Part shown: positions 40,629 through 49,513 of the stretch, piece by piece
Position numbering within the stretch: position 1 is the first letter of the stretch
Layout of the letters: each line of letters starts with the position of its first letter
Source: Streptomyces daqingensis
GTDB lineage: Bacteria; Actinomycetota; Actinomycetes; Streptomycetales; Streptomycetaceae
Direction: 5' to 3'
Assembly (NCBI RefSeq): GCF_014645895.1
Contig: NZ_BMMP01000020.1
Coordinates: forward strand, 1 to 64,000
DNA: 64,000 bases
The notes under the pieces: model-generated
What the model was told of the DNA's origin: nothing
What the model saw: only the letters and a program-made list of their open reading frames with translations
The model's database searches: none
Translations under genes and position numbers: made by a program

Positions 40629-41879
40629 TCACCGCTCGCCTTCGACTGCCCGCACGGCCTCCCCCAGCGCGGCCGCCGCGCGCTCCGCGTCGCCGAACGA
40701 CGTGTAGAGCGGGGTGAATCCGAAGCGCAGCACGCCCGGCCGGCGGAAGTCGCCGAGGACGCCGCGCTCGTGGAGCGCCGCCATCACCCGCTCCGCGTCG
40801 GCCCTCAGCTCCCCCTCACAGAGCAACGAGACCTGGCTGCCCCGCAGTTCGTGAGACTCCGGGGTCAGCGAGGTGACTCTGCCCTCCGGAACGTGGGCAC
40901 GAACCCGCGTCAGGAAGAAGTCCGTCAGGGCGAGGCTCTTGGCGCGTACCGCCGCCATGTCGACGCCCTCCCAGACCCGCAGCGCCTCCTCCAGGGCGAG
41001 CATGGAGAGGATGTCGGGAGTGCCGACCCTGCCGCGTGACGCCCCTTCGGCCGGCTCGTAGCCGGACGCCATGGCGAACGGGTCCCGGTGGGAGGTCCAG
41101 CCCGGCAGCGGGGAGTCGAAACGGGGCTGCAGCTCCCGCCGCACGTACAGGAACGCAGGCGCGCCGGGCCCGCCGTTGAGGTACTTGTACGTGCAGCCGA
41201 CCGCGAAGTCGGCGCCTTGCGCGTCCAGTTCGACGGGCAGCGCCCCCACGCTGTGGCAGACGTCCCATACGATGCGGCCGCCCGCGCGGTGCACGCCGAC
41301 GGTGGCGGCAGCGGGGTCGTGCAACTCCCCCGTCCGGTAGTCGACATGGTTGACGAGGGCGGCGGCGGTCGCGGGACCCGCGGCCTCCGCCATCTGCGCC
41401 GCGGGCACTGCGCGCACCTGCGAACCCGTCATGCGTGCCGCGGACTCCGCGATGTAGCCGTCGGTCGGGAACGTGGCCGCGTCGACCAGGATCTCCGTGC
41501 GGGCGGGCTGCCCGGCGGGGGTGTCCTCCCGCGCGACGCGCACCGCGGCGACCAGGGATTTGAAGACGTTGACGCTCGTGGAGTCACCCACGACCACCTG
41601 CCCCGGGGCGGCGCCGAGGAGAGGGGCGATGCGGTCGCCCGTCCGCTCCGGCGCGTTCCACCAGTCCGACTCGGACCACGAGCGGATGAGCAGGCGCCCC
41701 CACTCGCGCTCCACCACGTCCGCCAGCCGATCCGGAACCGAACGCGGCAGCGCGCCGAGGGAGTTGCCGTCCAGGTAGACGGTGCCCTCCTCCAGGGCGA
41801 AAAGCTTCCTGCAGGCGGCGAGTTCGTCCGCGGCGTCGAGGACCGCTGCTTCGAGTTGTCCTGCCTCCGGCTCAGACAC
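40629..41879 (-). CDS. kynU: kynureninase
   Basis: This PLP enzyme cleaves kynurenine to anthranilate and alanine. The 416-residue protein has VYLDGNSLGALPRSVPDRLA, VVVGDSTSVNVFKSL (phosphate site), ALVNHVDYRTGELHDPAA, IVWDVCHSVGALPVELDA with the cofactor Asp, and the Schiff-base lysine in FAVGCTYKYLNGGPGAPAFL. The GTG start overlaps the tryptophan dioxygenase stop by eight bases. No kynurenine monooxygenase is present nearby, so the pathway most likely ends at anthranilate rather than NAD. Confidence 0.95.
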   Translation of the reverse strand: MSEPEAGQLEAAVLDAADELAACRKLFALEEGTVYLDGNSLGALPRSVPDRLADVVEREWGRLLIRSWSESDWWNAPERTGDRIAPLLGAAPGQVVVGDSTSVNVFKSLVAAVRVAREDTPAGQPARTEILVDAATFPTDGYIAESAARMTGSQVRAVPAAQMAEAAGPATAAALVNHVDYRTGELHDPAAATVGVHRAGGRIVWDVCHSVGALPVELDAQGADFAVGCTYKYLNGGPGAPAFLYVRRELQPRFDSPLPGWTSHRDPFAMASGYEPAEGASRGRVGTPDILSMLALEEALRVWEGVDMAAVRAKSLALTDFFLTRVRAHVPEGRVTSLTPESHELRGSQVSLLCEGELRADAERVMAALHERGVLGDFRRPGVLRFGFTPLYTSFGDAERAAAALGEAVRAVEGER

Positions 41880-42714
41880 GGCTGCGGGCCGTCCACAGCT
41901 CCGGGAAGACGTTCTTGGCGGCGCGCTTCTCCAGCCACGCCACGCCCGCCGATCCGCCCGTGCCGACCTTGGAGCCCATCGCCCGCCGGGTGGCGACCAG
42001 ATGGTCGTTGCGCCATCGCCAGACGAGTTCGGCGACCTCCGTCAACGCCTCGCCGAGCCGCACCACTTCGCCCTCGGGGCGCTGCGCGTAGGCGTCGGCC
42101 CAGACGGTCTCCACCTGGGCGTCGGGCTGGTAGAGCTTCGAGACGTCCCGGTCGAGGACGTCGGCGGGGATCTCCTCACCGCGCCGCGCGAGGAACCTCA
42201 GCACCTCGTCGTAGAGGCTCGGTTCGTGCAGCGCCTTCTCCAACTCGGCGTGCACGCGCGGCGCACCGCGGTGCGGCACGAGCATGGACGCCGACTTCTC
42301 GCCCAGCAGGAACTCCATCCGCCGGTACATGGCCGACTGGAAACCGGAGCCCTCACCGAGCGCGGAGCGGTAGGAGTTGAACTGCGCGGGCGTCAGATGC
42401 GCCAGCGGCTCCCAGGACGCGTTCAGCGACGACAGTTCGTACGTGGACCGCTTCAGCGCGGCCATCGCGCCCGGCAGGTCGTCCTGCCTGAGGCACTGCG
42501 CGGCGGTCTGCCACTCGTGGACGATGAGCGTGAACCACAGCTCCATGACCTGCGTGGTGACGAGGAAGGCCATCTCACCCGGGTCGTCGGAGAGCGGGTG
42601 CTGGAGGTGGGTGAGGACGTCGGCCTGGACGTAGTCCTCGTAGGGCGTCGTGCCCTCGAAATCGAGATGTGGGGCCTGCGTGCCGGCCTCGGGGTCGTCG
42701 ACGGCGTGGGACAT
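41872..42714 (-). CDS. kynA: tryptophan 2,3-dioxygenase
   Basis: The heme enzyme that opens the indole ring of tryptophan to N-formylkynurenine and commits it to this pathway. The 280-residue protein has the hallmark PYEDYVQADVLTHLQHPLSD, FLVTTQVMELWFTLIVHEWQ (proximal region), GSGFQSAMYRRMEFLLG and WRWRNDHLVATRRAMGSKVG with the heme-ligand His, then GTGGSAGVAWLEK. ATG at 42714 with GAGGAG six bases upstream; the frame is open further without support. First gene of the kynA-kynU-kynB operon. Confidence 0.95.
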   Translation of the reverse strand: MSHAVDDPEAGTQAPHLDFEGTTPYEDYVQADVLTHLQHPLSDDPGEMAFLVTTQVMELWFTLIVHEWQTAAQCLRQDDLPGAMAALKRSTYELSSLNASWEPLAHLTPAQFNSYRSALGEGSGFQSAMYRRMEFLLGEKSASMLVPHRGAPRVHAELEKALHEPSLYDEVLRFLARRGEEIPADVLDRDVSKLYQPDAQVETVWADAYAQRPEGEVVRLGEALTEVAELVWRWRNDHLVATRRAMGSKVGTGGSAGVAWLEKRAAKNVFPELWTARSRV

Positions 42715-42964
42715 CGCTGTCTCCTCAACGTGGTGTCCGGGTAGCGGTCCGCTCCTTATCTGTAGGCAATGGAGCCCCGGTCCCCTCAGGCCCGCCACCG
42801 GACGCGGTCGTACGGGCCTGACAACATCATCGGTGAGGCGGCCCGCCGCGACAAGGGCAGCTGGTCAGCGCCGTTGTCATATGCCACCGCCCCCTCCGGA
42901 AGACTCCCCGGGGGAGCCCTCCGGACGGGGGTGGAGCGGGCTGGGCCCTTCGGTCCGCCTGCAC

Positions 42965-42991
42965 CCCGGGCCCGCTCCGTCGCGGCCCGGG
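42965..42991 (-). terminator. terminator of the DUF3151 gene
   Basis: CCCGGGCC and GGCCCGGG form an 8-bp stem with an 11-base loop, seven bases beyond the stop codon on the minus strand. Confidence 0.6.
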
Positions 42992-42998
42992 CGCGGCC

Positions 42999-43412
42999 TC
43001 AGGAGAGGGTGGCCGCCGCGGTGGGCGAGCTCTCCTTGAGGAAGGTCGAGCAGCGCTCGTACTCCTCCTGCTCGCCGATCGCGTGCGCCGCCCGCGCGAG
43101 CGCGTGCAGCGCCCGCAGGAAGCCCCGGTTCGGCTCGTGCTCGAACGGCACGGGTCCGTGGCCCTTCCATCCGCTGCGGCGCAGCGCGTCCAGGCCGCGG
43201 TGGTAGCCGGTACGCGCGTAGGCGTACGACTCGACGACACGTCCCGCCTCGAAGGCGTCGTCCGCGAGCAGCGCCCACGCCAGCGAGGACGTGGGGTACT
43301 TCGCGGCGACCTCCACGGGCGCCGTGCCGGAGGCCAGCAGTTCACGCGGCTCCGGGTCGTCGGGCAGGTGAGTCGGGGGCGGGCCCCCGAGCAGGTTCTC
43401 GTGGATGCTCAT
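42999..43412 (-). CDS. DUF3151 family protein
   Basis: A 137-residue cytoplasmic protein beginning MSIHENLLGGPPPTHLPDDP and containing YPTSSLAWALLADDAFEAGR, ESYAYARTGYHRGLDALRRS, GPVPFEHEPNRGFLRALHAL and AHAIGEQEEYERCSTFLKES, the usual pattern of the actinobacterial DUF3151 family (TPR-like helices). It is typically next to fructose-bisphosphate aldolase, as here. Function is unknown. Confidence 0.88.
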   Translation of the reverse strand: MSIHENLLGGPPPTHLPDDPEPRELLASGTAPVEVAAKYPTSSLAWALLADDAFEAGRVVESYAYARTGYHRGLDALRRSGWKGHGPVPFEHEPNRGFLRALHALARAAHAIGEQEEYERCSTFLKESSPTAAATLS

Positions 43413-43567
43413 GTTTTCCAGTCTGCCTTGTGTGTCGGGGCGCAGCTGCCGTACGGGGACAGACCGCGGGCAGCGGCAGGGCCGGACACGCCCCGCGGTG
43501 CGGACGGTCCGGCCCCGGCTCTCTGCTGCGCTGCTGGTCTGCCCCTGTGCGGGCAGCGCGGGGGGTG

Positions 43568-44590
43568 CTACTTGAGGCGGGTACCGGTCGAGCGCAGGTT
43601 CGCGCACGCCTTCTGCACGCGCTCCGCCATGCCCTTCTCGGCCGCCTTGCCCCAGCTGCGGGGGTCGTAGGTCTTCTTGTCGCCGACCTCGCCGTCGATC
43701 TTCAGCACGCCGTCGTAGTTGCGGAACATGTGGTCCGCGACCGGGCGCGAGAAGGCGTACTGGGTGTCGGTGTCGAGGTTCATCTTCACCACGCCGTTCT
43801 CCAGCGCGGTGGCGATCTCCGTGTCCGTGGAGCCGGAACCGCCGTGGAAGACGAAGTCGAACGGGCTCTGCTTGCCGAACTTGGCGCCGACGCCGTCCTG
43901 CAGGTCCTTCAGCAGCTCGGGGCGGAGCACGACGTTGCCGGGCTTGTACACGCCGTGCACGTTGCCGAACGAGGCGGCCAGCAGGTAGCGGCCCTTCTCG
44001 CCCAGGCCCAGAGCCTCGGCGGTGCGCAGCGCGTCGTCGACCGTGGTGTACAGGTCGTCGTTGATCTCGTGGCTGACGCCGTCCTCCTCGCCGCCGGTCG
44101 GGGTGATCTCGACCTCGAGGATGATCTTCGCCGCCGCGGCCTCGGCGAGGAGCTCCTCGCCGATCTCCAGGTTGTCCTTGAGCGTCTCGGCCGAGCCGTC
44201 CCACATGTGGGACTGGAAGAGGGGGTTCTGCCCGGCGGCAACCCGCTCCTTGGAGACGGCGAGCAGCGGACGCACGTAACCGTCCAGCTTGTTCTTCGGG
44301 CAGTGGTCCGTGTGCAGAGCGATGTTGACCGGGTACTTCTCGGCGACGATGTGCGCGAACTCGGCCAGCGCCACGGCACCGCTGACCATGTCCTTGCTGT
44401 ACTGCCCGCCCAGGAACTCCGCACCGCCGGTGGAGATCTGGACGATGCCGTCGCTCTCCGCCTCCGCGAAACCACGGAGCGCCGCGTGCAGGGTCTGCGT
44501 CGAGGTGACGTTGATGGCGGGGTAGGCGAACTTGCCCGCCTTGGCCCGGTCGAACATCTCGTTGTAGACCTCAGGGGTCGCGATGGGCAT
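43568..44590 (-). CDS. fba: fructose-bisphosphate aldolase, class II
   Basis: This zinc-dependent glycolytic and gluconeogenic aldolase has 340 residues. It has INVTSTQTLHAALRGFAEAE, the zinc-binding ALHTDHCPKNKLDGYV, the LEVEITPTGGEEDG loop, zinc ligands in ASFGNVHGVYKPG and DFVFHGGSGSTDTEI, and KMNLDTDTQYAFSRP. The ATG at 44590 begins MPIATPEVYNEMF. The gene neighbours DUF3151 and pyrE in the order usual for Streptomyces. Confidence 0.97.
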   Translation of the reverse strand: MPIATPEVYNEMFDRAKAGKFAYPAINVTSTQTLHAALRGFAEAESDGIVQISTGGAEFLGGQYSKDMVSGAVALAEFAHIVAEKYPVNIALHTDHCPKNKLDGYVRPLLAVSKERVAAGQNPLFQSHMWDGSAETLKDNLEIGEELLAEAAAAKIILEVEITPTGGEEDGVSHEINDDLYTTVDDALRTAEALGLGEKGRYLLAASFGNVHGVYKPGNVVLRPELLKDLQDGVGAKFGKQSPFDFVFHGGSGSTDTEIATALENGVVKMNLDTDTQYAFSRPVADHMFRNYDGVLKIDGEVGDKKTYDPRSWGKAAEKGMAERVQKACANLRSTGTRLK

Positions 44591-44940
44591 CTGTCCGCTC
44601 CTTGGGGTACGTGATCGGCTCTTGTGGAGAGTTCGGGTCGGTCAACGGAACGACGTCATCGTCGCTCCCCATCCTCCCAGACGGGCGCCCGTGCCAGGCG
44701 TGCGGTTCACGAGTGCACGAAAGCCCTGCGCCGTACGGCGGACCGTGTGCGCGGTTTCACGTGGAACACGTCCCAACACCCGGCTCCCGTCCGGTGATTG
44801 AGCTACGGGAGCAGCACGCCCGGCCCTCGCCGCACCGGAGGCGGACCCGCGCGGGCCCCGGGCCCGCCCGTCACAGGGCCCCGGACGGACGCCCGGTCGA
44901 GGGCACCCGGCGGGCGTCCGTGAGGCCGGCGCGGGGCCCG
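44591..44940. other. 350-base gap between fba and pyrE containing a parS-like site
   Basis: No gene was recognised. It holds the fba promoter region and the near-consensus ParB site at 44754-44767; the rest is GC-rich. Confidence 0.6.
44754..44767. other. parS-like ParB-binding site
   Basis: GTTTCACGTGGAAC differs at one position from the perfect 14-bp parS palindrome GTTTCACGTGAAAC. Streptomyces chromosomes carry around twenty such sites clustered near oriC, many with single mismatches, so this is a good ParB site and implies an origin-proximal location. Confidence 0.75.
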
Positions 44941-45525
44941 TCACGCCAGTTCGAGGTCCGTCAGCCCGAACGCGTACAGGTACGGCAGCCCCGCCTCCGC
45001 GATCGCCGCGGCAGCGCCCCGCTCCACGATCGTCGCCACCGCGACGACCTCGGCGCCCGCCTCGCGGGCCGCCTCGACAGCCGTCAGCGGGGACCCGCCT
45101 GTGGTGGAGGTGTCCTCCACGATCAGCACCCGCCGTCCGCGGACGTCCGGACCCTCGATGCGCCGCTGCAGGCCGTGCGCCTTGCCCGCCTTCCGCACCA
45201 CGAACGCGTCCAGTCGGCGGCCCCGGGCCGCCGCGGCGTGCAGCATCGCCGAGGCCACCGGGTCGGCGCCGAGGGTGAGGCCGCCTACGGCGTCGAAGTC
45301 GAGTTCCGCGGTCAGGTCGAGCATGACCTGGCCGGCCAGCGGGGCGGCGTCACCGTCGAGGGTGATGCGCCGCAGATCGATGTAGAAGTCAGCCTCCTGC
45401 CCGGAGGAGAGCGTGACCTTGCCGTGTACGACGGCCTTGTCCTTGACCTGCTGGAGCAGCGCCGCACGCGCACCCGTGGGGGAGGCGAGGGGGGACGCTC
45501 CGGGAGAGGAGGATGCAGTGCTCAT
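44941..45525 (-). CDS. pyrE: orotate phosphoribosyltransferase
   Basis: This pyrimidine enzyme makes OMP from orotate and PRPP. The 194-residue protein has GKVTLSSGQEADFYIDLRRI near the N terminus, GLTLGADPVASAMLHAAA, FVVRKAGKAHGLQRRIEGP with the flexible-loop Lys/His, and the PRPP signature RVLIVEDTSTTGGSPLTAVE. ATG at 45525; the frame extends upstream without support. Located beside fba, as in other Streptomyces. Confidence 0.95.
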   Translation of the reverse strand: MSTASSSPGASPLASPTGARAALLQQVKDKAVVHGKVTLSSGQEADFYIDLRRITLDGDAAPLAGQVMLDLTAELDFDAVGGLTLGADPVASAMLHAAAARGRRLDAFVVRKAGKAHGLQRRIEGPDVRGRRVLIVEDTSTTGGSPLTAVEAAREAGAEVVAVATIVERGAAAAIAEAGLPYLYAFGLTDLELA

Positions 45526-45616
45526 GGCCCCCGAGCCTAAGCGGAGGGGACCGCGCCGCGATGGCTGGGCGGGCGCCGCGCGCGACGGCACGCGCGCGGC
45601 GGGCCCGCGCACGGGC

Positions 45617-46435
45617 CTACGGTGCGGGCTGCCAGCTCCAGGTCGTGGAGACCTCCAGCGGCTGGATGGGCGTCACGAGGTGGGGGTGCGTGTTGAGCCC
45701 GTTGGGCGGCCCCGTCTGGGGCTCGACGCAGACCGCGTCGGGCTGCTCGTCGTACACGACGACCCACTCCGCACGGCTGGCCACGTTCAGCTGCAGCTTC
45801 TTCGGCCACGTCAGCGTCACGTCGACGCCCTGCGGCATGCCGAAGCAGTCGTCCCACGGGCCGGGCCGGGGCTCGATGCGCTTGCCCGTCGGCAGATGGT
45901 CGACTCCACGCTCCTCCTGCCACTCGGGGCTGAAGTCGATGCGCACGTCGCCGCTGCCGTCGCCGAGGTTGCGCAGGAACCACGGGTGCCAGCCCGCCTG
46001 CGCGGGGAAGCTCGCGTCGGACGCCTCCACGCCGAGCGTGAGGGTGAGCGAGTCCCCCTTCTCCGACAGCTCGACGACCTGGGTCACCAGGCCCTCCCAG
46101 GGCCACGGGTCGGACAGCCGGTAGGTGAAGGCCGCGGAGCGCTCGTCCTGCCGCGCCGTCTTCCAGACGCCTTCGCGCACGGTGCCGTGGATCGCGTGCG
46201 GACCGCTGTCCAGAGGGAGTTGGTACAGCTCGCCGCCGCTGCGGAAGCGGCCGTGCTCCGTGCGCCCGCACCACGGGACCATCACGAACGAGCCGTACCT
46301 CTTGCCCTGCCGGAGCAGTTCCGTACCGCTGACCTTGAGAGACGCGAGGCGGCAGCCCCGGTGCGGTTCTACCGTCAGCTCGGCGTTGCCCGCGCGGAGC
46401 GTGACGTCTGCGTCAGTGGTGGCGGTATGAGTCAT
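45617..46435 (-). CDS. aldose 1-epimerase family protein
   Basis: A 272-residue beta-sandwich protein of the galactose mutarotase-like superfamily. It has VEPHRGCRLASLKVSGTELL, FVMVPWCGRTEHGRFRSGGE, the substrate-site HAIHGTVREGVWK, the second histidine region PAQAGWHPWFLRN and VCVEPQTGPPNGLNTHPHLV with the catalytic Glu. The ATG at 46435 was chosen (MTHTATT); the upstream GAGG is rather far. It may act on a hexose-6-phosphate or free sugar; the substrate is uncertain. Confidence 0.88.
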   Translation of the reverse strand: MTHTATTDADVTLRAGNAELTVEPHRGCRLASLKVSGTELLRQGKRYGSFVMVPWCGRTEHGRFRSGGELYQLPLDSGPHAIHGTVREGVWKTARQDERSAAFTYRLSDPWPWEGLVTQVVELSEKGDSLTLTLGVEASDASFPAQAGWHPWFLRNLGDGSGDVRIDFSPEWQEERGVDHLPTGKRIEPRPGPWDDCFGMPQGVDVTLTWPKKLQLNVASRAEWVVVYDEQPDAVCVEPQTGPPNGLNTHPHLVTPIQPLEVSTTWSWQPAP

Positions 46436-46562
46436 GACGCGACCATAAACCTCGCCACTTCCCCTCACCGCTCGACCTGGCCAGGCCGCAGGCGTGACAG
46501 CGGCGGCCCGCGGACCGGCCGGCGCCCGGCCGCCGCGGCGGCGGCCGGTGAGCGGCCCGGCT

Positions 46563-47708
46563 TCAGCGACGGCGGCGCAGGGCCCGGCCGATGAAGACGG
46601 CCCCCGCGACGACGGCCGCGGCAGCCGGTGCGACCCAGCGGACGGCCGCCGAGTTGGCGATCGGCTCGGGCACGGGGACGGGGGCGTAGCGCCCGCGGGG
46701 CGGCGCGTGGTCGACCTCCTCGGCGCTGCGGCCGATCATGGTGCGGCGCGCGTGCGCGGCCTCCGCCTCGGCGGCCGCTTTCGCCTCCGCGTCGGTCACG
46801 TCGGTCTCCTCGCCCGCGTCCTCGTCGTACAGCGGATCCAGCGACGACGGCGGCACCTCCGCCTCGAAGACGCCGCCGCGCTCCGGGCCGTCCGCGTCGG
46901 ACGGCTCGCCCGGGGCGGCGTCCTCACCGGACTTCTCCCCGGTCCCGTCCTCGGGCCTGTCCTCGGCCTTCTTCCCGGAAGCGCCGGCCGTGCCGTCCTT
47001 GCCGCCGGGCTTGCTGCCTTCCTTGCCGCCCTTGCCGCCCTTGCCGCCGGCGCCGGGCTCGGCGGCGCCGTCGCCGGACGCCGCTTCGGAGGAGTCCGGG
47101 GCGGGGTTGGGGATGCCGGGGATGACGCGCTCGTTGTCGTCCGGCTCTCCGATGCCGCCGGCCTGCGGGGTCTCGGCCGGTGAGGTCTCGGCCTGCGGGG
47201 TCTCGGCCTCGGCGGCGGGGGCGGCCGGGGAGTCCAGCGCCTGCGGCTCGTCCTGCTCGATGCTCTCGGCGAGCGCCTTGCCGAACCGTTCCAGCAGCCG
47301 CTGTCCCGCGGAGGCGGCCGTCTTGTCCTCGAACTCGGCGATGCGGCCGTCGGCCTTGACCGTCCCGGTGAAGACGAGCCTGGTGCCCTCGCCGTCCTTG
47401 GCACGGCGGGGCACGACGGTGAGCTTCAGCCGCACCGAGCCGCTGCCGCGCGCCTCCGTCCCGCTGCCCTCGACGGCGAACTCCTCGCCCTTCGGGGTGA
47501 CGGTCAGGCTGCCGCGGTACGTGATCGTGGAGTTGCCGATCCGGAGCCGCAGCCGGCCCTCCGCCGCACCCGAGCCGGAGGCCCCGGCGGTGCCTCCCTC
47601 CGGTGCGTCGATCTGCAGTCCGGGGACGCAGCCCGCGACGCGATCGGGCTCGGCGAGAGCCGCGCGTACCGAACCGACGGAAAACGGAACGTTCACCTCG
47701 TGCTCCAT
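46563..47708 (-). CDS. CoxG-like SRPBCC-domain protein with long linker and C-terminal membrane anchor
   Basis: A 381-residue protein with an N-terminal SRPBCC/CoxG-type domain (MEHEVNVPFSVGSVRAALAE; VAGCVPGLQIDAPEGG; RLRLRIGNSTITYRGSL), an acidic and Gly/Lys-rich low-complexity linker (about residues 160-330), and one membrane helix near the end (AVRWVAPAAAAVVAGAVFIG) followed by basic residues. In carbon monoxide dehydrogenase operons CoxG anchors enzyme to membrane, but no cox genes are nearby, so a lipid- or ligand-binding tail-anchored role is more likely. The ATG at 47708 lacks a clear site; a GTG at 47729 is an alternative start. Confidence 0.75.
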   Translation of the reverse strand: MEHEVNVPFSVGSVRAALAEPDRVAGCVPGLQIDAPEGGTAGASGSGAAEGRLRLRIGNSTITYRGSLTVTPKGEEFAVEGSGTEARGSGSVRLKLTVVPRRAKDGEGTRLVFTGTVKADGRIAEFEDKTAASAGQRLLERFGKALAESIEQDEPQALDSPAAPAAEAETPQAETSPAETPQAGGIGEPDDNERVIPGIPNPAPDSSEAASGDGAAEPGAGGKGGKGGKEGSKPGGKDGTAGASGKKAEDRPEDGTGEKSGEDAAPGEPSDADGPERGGVFEAEVPPSSLDPLYDEDAGEETDVTDAEAKAAAEAEAAHARRTMIGRSAEEVDHAPPRGRYAPVPVPEPIANSAAVRWVAPAAAAVVAGAVFIGRALRRRR

Positions 47709-47810
47709 AGTCGGGAGCCTACCCACCACACCCCGTACATGTGACCGGTCGATCGCATATCTCCGCGCGCCGCACCCTCCCGTACCACCCGGGGCGCGGG
47801 GCGGTTCGCG

Positions 47811-49385
47811 TCATCCGTAGCGCGGTCGGGTCAGCGTCGAGGGCGGAAGTCCGTCCACGCGTCCGCGCGGTGCGCGCAGGAGCGGCGGATCGGCGGCGCC
47901 CGTCCGGGAGCTGACGGCCCGTGGCCTCGGCAGCCGCGCATCTCCGCCGGGGGAGCGCCGGGCCAGGACGAAGCCCCAGTCCCGCGGGGCCGAGACGGCG
48001 TACGGGGAGGTGCGCAGACCGGCTGAGCGAAGGGTCGCCTCCACCGTCCAGTACGTCTCCGGGTGCGCGGCGGCGGCGCCCGCGTGGACGGCGAACCGTC
48101 CCTGCGGGGCCAGTGCCCGGCGGACCAGCCCGTAGAACTCCTGCGAATACAGCTTCGCGTCGACGCCCTGGCCGGGGGCGGGCAGATCGGTGACGACGAC
48201 GTCGTAGGCAGCCGGACCGCTGCCCGCGCCGTGTGCGTGCTCGCGCAGGCGCAGGAAGGCGTCACCCCCGCGCACCCGCACCCTCGGGTCGTCGAAGGCG
48301 CCGTCGTTGAGCCCCCGGAGACCGGGATCGGTGCGCGCCAACCGCACGACACCGGGGTCCGCTTCGAGGACCGTCACCTTCTCCACGCCTTCGTGGCGCA
48401 GCACTTCGCGCAGCGCCAGCCCGTCTCCCCCGCCGAGGAGGAGCACCCGCGCGTTGGGCCCGCCCGCCATGGCCGGTCCGACGAGGGCCGAGTGGTAGCG
48501 GTAGCCGTCCGCGGAGCACACCCGCAGGCGCCCGTCCAGGAACAGCTGCAGCGGCTTGCCGCCGCGGCGGTGCGCGGTCGGATCGGCGTCGCCCGTCAGC
48601 ACGGCCTCCTGGGTGCCGGTTCGGACGGCGACGCGCAGGTCCTCCCCGTACACCGCCCGGCGTGCCTCCCGCTCGAAGACGCCCACGAACGCGGTCCCGG
48701 CGACGAGGAGCACGATCACGGCACCGTTCACGGCGAGCAGCCCCCACCGCATACGCACCCCCACGTCGTGCCGGAAGAGCCACAGGACGACGACCCCGCC
48801 CGCCGAGGCGTTGACGACGCCCGTCAGCAGAGCCCCCGTCAACTGTCCGAAGAACGGCAGCAGAAGGAAGGGGAAGAGCAGTCCGCCCACGAGCGCGCCC
48901 ACGTAGTCGGCGGCGAAGAGGTCGGCGAGGGCTCCGCCCGCGTCCTGGCGGCGGATGCGCTGGATGAGGGTCATCAGGAGCGGCATCTCGGCGCCGATCA
49001 GCACGCCGATGGCGAGGGAGAAGCCGACGAGCGCCGTCCAGGCGCCGCCGAGCCAGGCGAAGCTGGCGTAGAGCGCCATCGCCGAACCGCCCCCGACGAC
49101 GGCCAGCACGGCCTCGACGAGGACGAACCCGGTCGCCGCGCGGCACCGCAGCCGCTTCGCCAGCAGCGACCCGATGCCCATCGCGAAGACCATGACGGAC
49201 AGCACGACGGACGCGTGGGTCACCGAGTCGCCCGCCAAGTAGGAGGCGAGCGCGACGAGTTCGAGCTCGTAGACGAGTCCGCAGGCCGCGCAGACGAACA
49301 CGGAGGCCAGTACGAGTCCGCGTCCCAGCCCGGCGGGCACGGGCAGCCGCACGTCGTCGGCTGGTTCGAGGAGGCGGTCGCTCAT
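47811..49385 (-). CDS. membrane polyamine aminopropyltransferase-like (spermidine synthase family) protein
   Basis: A 524-residue protein. The first 240 residues form about seven membrane helices (GLVLASVFVCAACGLVYELE; LVGFSLAIGVLIGAEMPLLM; GGVVVLWLFRHDVG). The soluble part is SpeE-like: QLFLDGRLRVCSADGYRYHS, LLLGGGDGLALREVLRHEGV (cofactor motif), VTVLEADPGVVRLA and VVVTDLPAPGQGVDAKLYSQ. Normal spermidine synthase has the DxDP/D-catalytic element at the last position; here it is DLPAP, so activity on putrescine is plausible but unproven. ATG at 49385. The C-terminal 45 residues are Arg/Pro-rich. Confidence 0.85.
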   Translation of the reverse strand: MSDRLLEPADDVRLPVPAGLGRGLVLASVFVCAACGLVYELELVALASYLAGDSVTHASVVLSVMVFAMGIGSLLAKRLRCRAATGFVLVEAVLAVVGGGSAMALYASFAWLGGAWTALVGFSLAIGVLIGAEMPLLMTLIQRIRRQDAGGALADLFAADYVGALVGGLLFPFLLLPFFGQLTGALLTGVVNASAGGVVVLWLFRHDVGVRMRWGLLAVNGAVIVLLVAGTAFVGVFEREARRAVYGEDLRVAVRTGTQEAVLTGDADPTAHRRGGKPLQLFLDGRLRVCSADGYRYHSALVGPAMAGGPNARVLLLGGGDGLALREVLRHEGVEKVTVLEADPGVVRLARTDPGLRGLNDGAFDDPRVRVRGGDAFLRLREHAHGAGSGPAAYDVVVTDLPAPGQGVDAKLYSQEFYGLVRRALAPQGRFAVHAGAAAAHPETYWTVEATLRSAGLRTSPYAVSAPRDWGFVLARRSPGGDARLPRPRAVSSRTGAADPPLLRAPRGRVDGLPPSTLTRPRYG

Positions 49386-49513
49386 GCCGTGAACGTTACG
49401 TGACGGTGCGAACACTCTCCGGAACGCACGCGAGCGTCTCCGCGGCGCTCCCCGCGCGGCGATGCGCACGAGAGGAGGGGCGGCGGCACGGCTTCGGCGG
49501 CCGGTCCCAACTC

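Noticed and set aside
46563..47708. Carbon monoxide dehydrogenase operon
   Set aside because: Only a CoxG-like domain is present; no coxMSL genes in the window.
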